Below, one piece after another: positions 20,439 through 26,343 of a stretch of 26,343 nt of DNA (positions are counted from its first letter, which is position 1; the number at the start of each line of letters is the position of its first letter). The position numbers and the translations under genes are program-made. The notes beneath the pieces are model-generated. The model was not told where the DNA came from. It did not search any database and saw only the letters and a list, made by a program, of their open reading frames with translations. The DNA lies in IMG/VR virus record IMGVR_UViG_3300032296_002423, positions 1 to 26,343 of that record. One strand, 5' to 3'. Source of the DNA: a virus.

Positions 20439-20572
20439 TACTTATTAATTAGTGTTTTGACTTTATTCTTTTTAATTTGGTTTAAAAATTTTCTAATTTC
20501 TTTTCCTAAATCAATATCATTTGGATATTTTTTAACTAAGTCTTTGATTGTTTCAATTTTAATTGTTTCCAT
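20438..20572 (-). CDS. Micro-protein upstream of the methyltransferase (44 aa)
   Basis: The frame METIKIETIKDLVKKYPNDI continues with a lysine-rich helix (GKEIRKFLNQIKKNKVKT). The protein is small, basic and probably a two-helix unit. Its stop overlaps the methyltransferase start as TAATG, and its start is three bases after the stop of the 258-aa gene, so it is in one operon. Unlike the other micro-genes here it has no hydrophobic span. Function is unknown. Confidence 0.6.
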   Translation of the reverse strand: METIKIETIKDLVKKYPNDIDLGKEIRKFLNQIKKNKVKTLINK

Positions 20573-20575
20573 AAA

Positions 20576-21352
20576 TCACACTTTTAATTCTTCTTTTTGT
20601 TTTTTGTAGTTTTCTATAATTTGTTTTTGATCTATATATGAAATTAACTTTCTTTTAAACAATGGTAGAAGTGTTTCATCAATTGGGAAGTCCCCTCTAC
20701 TAATCATTTCTATAACTGGGAGTTTTGTTTTATCTTCAACATTCCATTTACTAAATGTATCTATAATTTTTGGTATAGTCAAATCCTTCTTGTTTTCAGA
20801 ATATATTAGATTAACAAATACCTTACTCTCCGGTGAATTTTTAGCAGCCGGTTTTTTTTCATATTCCCAGACATTTATTTTACCATCAACTGTATAATAA
20901 AAAAATCCTTTTGACGCTAAAATATTTTTTGTGTTCTTTTTAACTTTAAGATTGATACTGTCAAATACTGTTTCCCATACTGATTTTGCAATTCCAAAAT
21001 ATTCAAAAATTCTTGGTGCACTATAAGTTAAAATTTTAAGAAATTCTTGATATTCTTCAGTTGACATTTCTGGAACATCTTTAATTTTAAGATCCTTAAC
21101 TAACAATTCATCATCAACCGATGAGAATCTTTTATTTGTGTAAAGTAATTTACGATCTTTAAGTAAAGTTTGGACATTGGCTAGATGTAGTGATAATTCA
21201 ATAAATCCCGGATAAAGTTCCATATTATCCAATTTTTCACCCATTTTTTGAAAGTACGATAAAAGTTTGTATTCTTTGTGCTCTCTGTCAATTGGTTTTT
21301 CAAACATCCAGTCGGTGTTCATTAAAAATTCTATTTTCTTTTTTCTTCCCAT
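20576..21352 (-). CDS. Unknown phage protein (258 aa)
   Basis: The basic start MGRKKKIEFLMNTDWMFEKP leads into a helical domain (YPGFIELSLHLANVQTLL) and then a mixed domain (FFYYTVDGKINVWEYEKKPA). I believe similar proteins occur in other large phages, but I cannot name a family. No catalytic motif is visible. A role in virion assembly or as a structural accessory would be only a guess. It heads the unit running into the 44-aa and methyltransferase genes. Confidence 0.7.
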   Translation of the reverse strand: MGRKKKIEFLMNTDWMFEKPIDREHKEYKLLSYFQKMGEKLDNMELYPGFIELSLHLANVQTLLKDRKLLYTNKRFSSVDDELLVKDLKIKDVPEMSTEEYQEFLKILTYSAPRIFEYFGIAKSVWETVFDSINLKVKKNTKNILASKGFFYYTVDGKINVWEYEKKPAAKNSPESKVFVNLIYSENKKDLTIPKIIDTFSKWNVEDKTKLPVIEMISRGDFPIDETLLPLFKRKLISYIDQKQIIENYKKQKEELKV

Positions 21353-21391
21353 TTGACATAATAATAATCATATTTTCTAACTCTGTAAAGA

Positions 21392-22933
21392 TTAATTAAT
21401 TTTCATAACAATGTAGTCGGTGCCATTAATCTCAATAGTATCGTAAGTCCCATCATAACCATTAAGTGCTTCACCATAATCGGCATTCCTTACTAAATCG
21501 TCTAACATTTCTCCTTTATCTATAAAATATTGAAGATCATAACCATAATCTCTAAGACGACTAACCGGATCTCTTCTAATGTCGTATAGTTCATTATCAA
21601 CCGCGTTTTCTATTTCATCTACATTTGGTTCTCCGTCTGGGTCTTCTTGGATACTCTCTATCTCTGACATTAAATCACTTATTTCGTCGTCAATTTCGTC
21701 TTTTCTTGATTCATTACCGTCTTCGTGTATTTCGTCTTCATCATCGTTGTAATCTATAAGATTTGTGTGAGATCCATTTTGATATATTTCCCAGGTTCCA
21801 GTTCCGTGAACATTATCAGTACTCCAATGAACTAAAAAGAAATTATCCATATAATCTTTGAACTTATAATTTTTCATATCACTATTTTCAAGTTCAATAA
21901 GTGGTGTTCTAGCTCCTCTTTCAATTAAAAGTCTTTCAAGTTCAAGTCCTTTTATTTCATTTTCTAATTTTACAATCTCTTCTTCTTGTGATCTACTTAA
22001 TCCTTTTGATACACCATAACTTTCTGGGTCGTCATATATACTTTCTCTTATACCATCTTCAAAATATTCAGCAACCTGATCACCATCAATATAATTTTCC
22101 ATAAAATCATTACTAAAATAGTGTTGTGGTTGGTCAACCATATCTCCATAATACTGTTCAATTGAGTCGTCAGCCATTTGGTATGTTCCAACAGCAAATT
22201 CAAAACCTTCTTCTAATGAAATAAATCGTTTCATTTCATAATGATACCCATCATAAAAAAGATCATACACATCAACTTTTCCGGACATAATTTCATCCCA
22301 CTCATCTTGTAGTTCATCTATTTGTTCCTGGATTTGATCATACATTTCATCATAATCTTCTTCCTCGGCACTTAAATTTTCTTGTTGGTTTTCTAAATCA
22401 GATATTTGAATTTTAAGTTCATCGGCTCTTTCTTTATCATCTTCAGCAAGACCACTAAGTAATCCTTCATTCATTGCATAAGTAAAAACAGCATTTGCCA
22501 TTTCTCCTTCTATATTGGTGTCATCTATATCCCAAGCGTTTTCTTTTCTTAATTCATCTTGTGCATTAAGTTTTTTTCTGAGCTCTCTAGCGGCAACCAC
22601 ACGTTCAAAAGGTGTTTGCCAGTATCTTGGGTGCCCAGTTACTTCAACATCATCTAATGATTTTATATTTGTATATGAAACATCAAGATTTCCTTCAACT
22701 TTTATTGGTCCAAGATCTGTGATTCTTTTGTCATTTTGTAAATCAAGACCCCCAGTAACAACAAGTTTTTTTCCTTTAAATCTTGGGAGTTTTAATATAC
22801 CTTGAGCTTGACCTGCAACTTTTTTAAGTAGGTCTTTATATTCTTCTGGAGAAATTCTTACTTCTTCTTCCTCCTCTTTTAATAATCTTTTAATATATGA
22901 TACTAATTGTGTCTCTGTTAATAATTTTTTCAT
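21392..22933 (-). CDS. Highly acidic protein with capsid-targeting-like tag, beta-repeat and coiled coils (513 aa)
   Basis: The N-terminus MKKLLTETQLVSYIKRLLKE fits the shared tag with a LLKE20-E site. Residues 50-100 carry a short leucine-rich-like beta repeat (LVVTGGLDLQN, GNLDVSYTNIKSLDDV). Two heptad-rich helices follow, near 170-215 (RADELKIQISDLENQQENLS) and 320-345. Much of the rest is extremely rich in Asp and Glu (DYNDDEDEIHEDG). I infer a virion-internal protein. The acidity could aid co-packaging with basic proteins or mimic DNA. A GTATTTAT box lies six bases before the ATG. Confidence 0.75.
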   Translation of the reverse strand: MKKLLTETQLVSYIKRLLKEEEEEVRISPEEYKDLLKKVAGQAQGILKLPRFKGKKLVVTGGLDLQNDKRITDLGPIKVEGNLDVSYTNIKSLDDVEVTGHPRYWQTPFERVVAARELRKKLNAQDELRKENAWDIDDTNIEGEMANAVFTYAMNEGLLSGLAEDDKERADELKIQISDLENQQENLSAEEEDYDEMYDQIQEQIDELQDEWDEIMSGKVDVYDLFYDGYHYEMKRFISLEEGFEFAVGTYQMADDSIEQYYGDMVDQPQHYFSNDFMENYIDGDQVAEYFEDGIRESIYDDPESYGVSKGLSRSQEEEIVKLENEIKGLELERLLIERGARTPLIELENSDMKNYKFKDYMDNFFLVHWSTDNVHGTGTWEIYQNGSHTNLIDYNDDEDEIHEDGNESRKDEIDDEISDLMSEIESIQEDPDGEPNVDEIENAVDNELYDIRRDPVSRLRDYGYDLQYFIDKGEMLDDLVRNADYGEALNGYDGTYDTIEINGTDYIVMKIN

Positions 22934-22939
22934 ACTTCT

Positions 22940-22947
22940 ATAAATAC
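22940..22947 (-). promoter_or_regulatory. GTATTTAT box before the tagged 513-aa gene
   Basis: On the minus strand the sequence is TTAGTATTTATAGAAGT and then the ATG. The box ends six bases before the start. Confidence 0.5.
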
Positions 22948-23016
22948 TAAAAACTTTACAAATTGTGTATTCGTTAGATATTTATAATCAAATAAACATT
23001 CTAAAAACAACTCACT

Positions 23017-23160
23017 ATGGGATGTGGATGCAAAAACAAAGGAAATCAACAAACTACTCAGGCAGCCCCTCAACCGGCGGTACAAAGAGAAGCAGTTAAA
23101 AATCAAACTGTACAGGAGTCAGTTAAAAAAGTAATTGAGAAATATTACAACAAAAAATAA
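23017..23160 (+). CDS. Gln/Pro-rich micro-protein starting MGCGC (47 aa)
   Basis: The protein starts MGCGCKNKGNQQTTQAAPQP, continues with a Val/Lys helix (VQESVKKVIEKYY) and ends in lysines. The MGCGC start, with two cysteines in four residues, could bind metal or be lipidated. I believe short proteins with this start occur in other large phages. The upstream gap contains ATATTTATAA about 30 bases before the ATG. It is followed by a palindrome and a terminator, so it forms a single-gene unit divergent from the 513-aa gene. Base composition is less AT-rich than its neighbours. Confidence 0.65.
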   Translation: MGCGCKNKGNQQTTQAAPQPAVQREAVKNQTVQESVKKVIEKYYNKK

Positions 23161-23164
23161 TTTC

Positions 23165-23176
23165 CTTTGGCCAAAG
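23165..23176. repeat. 12-bp palindrome after the MGCGC gene
   Basis: CTTTGGCCAAAG is a perfect palindrome five bases after the stop codon. It has no obvious role; a protein-binding site is possible. Confidence 0.4.
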
Positions 23177-23183
23177 AAAAACT

Positions 23184-23212
23184 AAGGTGGGAGTAATTTT
23201 CCACCTTTTTTT
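23184..23212 (+). terminator. Terminator of the MGCGC gene
   Basis: AAGGTGG and CCACCTT pair around a 10-base loop, followed by seven Ts. The next promoter-like box starts at the end of the T run. Confidence 0.85.
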
Positions 23213-23220
23213 GTATTTAT
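23213..23220 (+). promoter_or_regulatory. GTATTTAT box before the first paralogue gene
   Basis: GTATTTAT is followed by TAGT and the ATG, as before the tagged genes. It is immediately downstream of a terminator, so it must supply fresh transcription or act in translation. Confidence 0.5.
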
Positions 23221-23224
23221 TAGT

Positions 23225-24334
23225 ATGACATTAAGTGATTATATTGAATATTATAATAATAATGGTTTTGATGGTACTGTGGTTAAGGTTTTTAATAACC
23301 TTAAAAACTTTCTAAAAGTTGTTGCAAAAAAAGAAAGACAAAGTGAAATAGAACTTGAAAACATAGGTTATAGCGATTTTAAGAATAATGATAATCTATT
23401 AGAGTTTTTAGAACAAAGTGGTTATCTTTATAATGTAAATTACGACAACTTTGATGATGTTTTAAAAAACTATTACCTTGAGTATTGGATTAATAAGGAT
23501 TCGGCTGAAGCTCTGAAATATATTTGTTATGAACTTTTAAGCGACGTTGAAATAAGACCTGATGGTTTTTGGTTAAGGCTTCGTGATAGAGAAGAACTCG
23601 CAAATTTTTACGACTCTGGTGGTAGAGATGGTTCTCCAAGGAATTTAGCAAAAGAAGCTTTTGGTGAAGAAGGTCTTGATTTTGATAGATATTGGGATAC
23701 AACCGATGATGTATATGGCGATGTAATTGAGGATCTTGATGAAGCTAACACACAAAATTTAGCAAATTATATTCTTAAAATAATTGGTAACCAAGATTTA
23801 AATGTTGAGGACTATGAATCTGATTTTTTTCACGAATTAGCAGAAATTCAAGCAAGAGGTGAATTTTTTCAAATAACCTCCGAAAATGTTTATGATCTAA
23901 TAAAAGATAGTGAGGCTATGAAAGAATTAATGAAAGGTGAATTAAGTGATTTAAAATCCGAACTATATTCAATTCATTCAAACGCTTATAATAGTGCTTA
24001 CGAAAGTGAGGTGTATGAAAATATTTATGATGGACTTGACGAATTTTTCTCATCTAAAATTGATGAACAACAAGTAAAAAAAGGAGATAAAGTAGTTTAT
24101 GTTTCATATATTAAAATTCGTGATTTCCAAAGTGATATGATGAATTTTATTTTACAGAACCAAGGTTATGGTACATCTGATTCTCTTTTGGAGTATTGGG
24201 GTAACTATACTAGTGTTATGAAACAATTAATTGATGATGGTGTAATTGATGGAATTGATTTTAGAATACCAGATTATGCTGATTGGGATTTAACAAGAAA
24301 ATATATTAATGAATTTTTCACAGATTACATTTAA
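23225..24334 (+). CDS. Unknown acidic protein, tandem paralogue 1 (369 aa)
   Basis: The sequence is acidic and helical and lacks the I-I-T-E tag (MTLSDYIEYYNNNGFDGTVV). It shares a domain with the next gene: DGFWLRLRDREELANFY, then a segment ending in EAFGEEGLDFDRY, DVYGDVIEDLD and LANYILKIIG. These line up with DGYYF, LADTLSGLI, VEEALGSD, YFYDIVKNLD and LKERILYYCG in the 331-aa protein. The C-terminal NEFF motif is also shared. No known fold is evident. The stop overlaps the start of the next gene by one base (TAATG). It probably belongs with the late, virion-related genes because of the GTATTTAT box. Confidence 0.75.
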   Translation: MTLSDYIEYYNNNGFDGTVVKVFNNLKNFLKVVAKKERQSEIELENIGYSDFKNNDNLLEFLEQSGYLYNVNYDNFDDVLKNYYLEYWINKDSAEALKYICYELLSDVEIRPDGFWLRLRDREELANFYDSGGRDGSPRNLAKEAFGEEGLDFDRYWDTTDDVYGDVIEDLDEANTQNLANYILKIIGNQDLNVEDYESDFFHELAEIQARGEFFQITSENVYDLIKDSEAMKELMKGELSDLKSELYSIHSNAYNSAYESEVYENIYDGLDEFFSSKIDEQQVKKGDKVVYVSYIKIRDFQSDMMNFILQNQGYGTSDSLLEYWGNYTSVMKQLIDDGVIDGIDFRIPDYADWDLTRKYINEFFTDYI

Positions 24335-25329
24335 TGAATATTGATGAATTAATAACTGGTTTTAATAGTGAGGATAAACCCACAATAGATAAAATAAAAG
24401 TTTTATTTAGATCAATTCCTATTTTTGTAAAATATCTTATAAAGATCGGTAAGGTTGAGGAGCTTAGCTTGGGTAGTTTTACATATATAATGGATATGGC
24501 TGGTGAACGTGACCTACGTAGTGCTGTTTATTCTGAGATATTAAAATCTACAGGTCCAGACTATTTTTTAAAATATTTTCAACATATAGTAAAAGAGAAA
24601 GATGGGTATTATTTTACCGACTCCTGGAGTTTAGCTGATACATTATCTGGACTGATACCGGATTACGAAACATCAAGAGCTGTTGAAGAGGCTTTGGGTT
24701 CTGATTGGGTTAATATGTTTGACATTTATTCAGACAACATTAATTATTTTTATGATATTGTCAAAAACCTTGATAATTACAATAAAAAATACCTAAAAGA
24801 AAGAATATTATATTACTGTGGTACAGAAAAGTTTCATAAAACAGACTTTAACTGGTGGATACCAAACGAAGAATATTTTGATCAGAGAGGTATGTTTAGT
24901 GTTTACGATAATATTGATGATATTATCCGTAATGATGAACTTTTTGATATGGTAATTGATCTAAAAGTTCTTGATGATCTGAAATTTAGTCTAACCAGTC
25001 TATATAATATTGCTTACAATGAAAGCTGGGGTGATCAAATGAAGGTTATTATATTATCGACGTTTAGTCCTTATTTTGATATGGACACTTTAGTTTCAAA
25101 AGAAGATCGTGGTTTTAAAGTAAAAATTAAAAATTTTGATGAAATACTTTCAAAATATTTTGAGTGTGGTACTCAGGATGGGTTATATATAACTTACGAT
25201 GAAATACTTTATTCTTTATTTTACGATACTCGTTGTATGAAACCTCCAGTGATTAAAGTAATAAATCGTCCAGAGAGAACAAAGGTTAATGAATTTTTAA
25301 ACGAATACTTTATAGACAACGTTCATTAA
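24334..25329 (+). CDS. Unknown acidic protein, tandem paralogue 2 (331 aa)
   Basis: The start (MNIDELITGFNSEDKPTIDK) is coupled to the previous stop by TAATG. The shared domain covers about residues 90-165 (KDGYYFTDSWSLADTLSGLI, YFYDIVKNLDNYNKKYLK). A second shared block is LKFSLTSLYNIAYNESWGD, matching LKSELYSIHSNAYNSAYES of the first protein. The ends also match (NEYFIDN and NEFFTDY). The two genes arose by duplication and have since diverged widely. No catalytic residues are apparent. Confidence 0.75.
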   Translation: MNIDELITGFNSEDKPTIDKIKVLFRSIPIFVKYLIKIGKVEELSLGSFTYIMDMAGERDLRSAVYSEILKSTGPDYFLKYFQHIVKEKDGYYFTDSWSLADTLSGLIPDYETSRAVEEALGSDWVNMFDIYSDNINYFYDIVKNLDNYNKKYLKERILYYCGTEKFHKTDFNWWIPNEEYFDQRGMFSVYDNIDDIIRNDELFDMVIDLKVLDDLKFSLTSLYNIAYNESWGDQMKVIILSTFSPYFDMDTLVSKEDRGFKVKIKNFDEILSKYFECGTQDGLYITYDEILYSLFYDTRCMKPPVIKVINRPERTKVNEFLNEYFIDNVH

Positions 25330-25378
25330 ACTATTTAGTTATTAATTAAAAATCTATATCCATTAAAAAAAATGGTAT

Positions 25379-26074
25379 ATGAGAAAAATTAATAAAAATT
25401 CAAGAAGAGGTGTAATAAATCTATTCGCCGATTTTATTCTAACTAAAATTGATAGAAAAGAAAATTCAATAATCCAGGTAACCGATTGTGGTCCCTTTGT
25501 TGTAATTAATGGTCAAACAACAACTGATAAACCACTTGACATCCCTAAAATAACCTCGGACTTCTTTGAGTGGTTCTCCGATATTTTAAATGAACTTGAT
25601 ATTAAATCATTTAATACTATAGATCTTATCAAGTATGATGAAGATATTAACAATATTGAGAAGGGCTGGGTTAATGTTAATAAATCTATTTTTGTTGAGG
25701 AACCGGAAAACATTCACCAGTTAGCAATTACTTCAGAATTTCCTTATGGTTATTCTATTAATTGTGGTAGACTTATGACATATTATTCACATTATATTTT
25801 TAACCATATGTATAGTTTACTGGGTGTTGATGAGGTTGATTTTTATTTCACAAAAGAAGAGGATGAAAATGAAGATTTTAAAATTAAAGTTGTCTCCAAT
25901 TCAAAAATTAATTCAAAGTCAATTAAGTCTTTGATTCTTGATGTATTTTCCCTTGATTTAAGAGAGTTTAATGAAAAGATTAAGGATTATGATATTTTAC
26001 AGGATATTCTCTTTCCAGATCAAGAAAAACCATATACAAAACAAGATATGTTAGAACACGTAATATTGTTTTAA
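25379..26074 (+). CDS. Unknown protein (231 aa)
   Basis: The basic start MRKINKNSRRGVINLFADFI leads into a beta strand and a TDCGPFVVINGQTTTDK segment. That segment faintly recalls the substrate loop of S-adenosylmethionine synthetase N-domains, but other signatures of that enzyme are not visible, so I do not assign it. The middle has FPYGYSINCGRLMTYYSHYI and the tail is acidic. It is followed by a strong bidirectional terminator. The start is preceded by an A-rich tract with no clear promoter box. Confidence 0.65.
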   Translation: MRKINKNSRRGVINLFADFILTKIDRKENSIIQVTDCGPFVVINGQTTTDKPLDIPKITSDFFEWFSDILNELDIKSFNTIDLIKYDEDINNIEKGWVNVNKSIFVEEPENIHQLAITSEFPYGYSINCGRLMTYYSHYIFNHMYSLLGVDEVDFYFTKEEDENEDFKIKVVSNSKINSKSIKSLILDVFSLDLREFNEKIKDYDILQDILFPDQEKPYTKQDMLEHVILF

Positions 26075-26080
26075 AAAAAG

Positions 26081-26108
26081 AAACCCCACTTTATCGGTGG
26101 GGTTTTTT
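26081..26108. terminator. Bidirectional terminator between convergent genes
   Basis: AAACCCCAC and GTGGGGTTT form a 9-bp stem around TTTATCG, with T runs on both strands. It serves the plus-strand 231-aa gene and the convergent minus-strand gene. Confidence 0.9.
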
Positions 26109-26123
26109 ATTATCTAAATCTTT

Positions 26124-26343
26124 TCATTTCATAATAGTTTCCCATTTATTTTTTAATTCCTCAAACTCATTTCGTAAAACGGGTTCTTTAAATTGAAAGC
26201 CATTTGGGAATCCCATTTCTTTTAGGTCTTTATCTATAAGTTCCATATGTTGCCTATAAACATTGTTGTAAAGTTCTCTTTCATTCTTATTAATTCTTTT
26301 GGAGAACTTGATTTCATCTTGATAATATTTTTCAAGGTATTCC
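26124..26343 (-). CDS. Unknown protein, C-terminal part (cut by window edge)
   Basis: The minus-strand frame is open from the right edge for 72 sense codons and ends at TGA. Visible residues are mostly charged helix (EYLEKYYQDEIKFSKRINKN, ELYNNVYRQHMELIDKDLKE) and end KNKWETIMK. The start and N-terminus lie outside the window. No motif is recognised, but the codon use and position before a bidirectional terminator support a real gene. Confidence 0.65.
   Translation of the reverse strand, partial: EYLEKYYQDEIKFSKRINKNERELYNNVYRQHMELIDKDLKEMGFPNGFQFKEPVLRNEFEELKNKWETIMK

Noticed and set aside
25379-26074. S-adenosylmethionine synthetase
   Set aside because: Only one faint segment (CGPFVVINGQTTT) recalls the enzyme. 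Its metal- and ATP-binding signatures were not found and the protein is too short.
1-26343. CRISPR array or integrated mobile element
   Set aside because: No regularly spaced repeats, transposase or integrase gene, or terminal inverted repeats were seen.
1-26343. Recoded genetic code (TAG read as an amino acid)
   Set aside because: TAG ends at least two well-placed genes (4522 and 5840), and the long reading frames contain no in-frame TAG.

Overview
This window looks like an accessory region of a large (probably jumbo) tailed phage that infects a member of the Bacteroidota. The evidence is as follows. The DNA is AT-rich and packed with short, overlapping genes. There are no Shine-Dalgarno sequences before starts. 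Several genes are preceded by TATCTTTG or TATGTTTG, the TAnnTTTG -7 element of Bacteroidota promoters. The gene content mixes phage-type enzymes with many unrecognised small proteins. No capsid, tail, terminase or polymerase gene is present, so placement as a phage rests on this content and not on a hallmark gene. TAA, TGA and TAG all serve as stops, so the standard code is used.

Layout. From 1 to 16803 every confident gene is on the minus strand. This part starts with a UvrC-like GIY-YIG nuclease cut by the left edge. It continues with an SPFH/prohibitin-like membrane protein, a cluster of small proteins, galE, a HAD hydrolase, and a tRNA-like gene with no anticodon arm (6340-6399). After that come a second HAD hydrolase, an AAA+ ATPase, an RNA ligase with an OB domain, a cyclic-phosphate-processing receiver (cREC) protein, zinc-binding small proteins, a large HExxH protein, a calcineurin-like phosphoesterase and a P-loop polynucleotide-kinase-like protein. 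From 16851 onward the strand alternates: a sigma-factor fusion (+), a lipoprotein (-), Nudix (-) divergent from DUF192 (+), a methyltransferase-DUF3310 fusion (-), an acidic 513-aa protein (-), and then a plus-strand block of a MGCGC micro-protein, two tandem paralogues and one unknown. The window ends in a truncated minus-strand gene. Six micro-genes of 30-47 codons, five of them with a hydrophobic N-terminal segment, fill gaps on the minus strand; most are coupled to neighbours by overlapping or adjacent stop and start codons.

Two themes connect the genes. First, RNA repair: an RNA ligase, a kinase-like P-loop protein, a phosphoesterase, a cREC protein and a HAD of the RNA-repair-associated type lie within about 12 kb of the anticodon-less tRNA relic. 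Second, a putative virion-loading system: four otherwise unrelated proteins (202, 496, 337 and 513 aa) share an N-terminal segment of the form K-x-(I/L)(I/L)-(T/S)-E-x-(Q/K)-aromatic/Leu. In each it is followed at residues 20-27 by a hydrophobic-x-Glu site, as in the capsid-targeting sequences and prohead-protease sites of T4-like phages. All four genes, plus the paralogue gene at 23225, carry a near-identical (G/A)TATTTAT box 4-6 bases before the start codon. One tagged protein is a sigma factor, which suggests a packaged, injected transcription factor. This second theme is inference from sequence alone and is the most interesting thing in the window.
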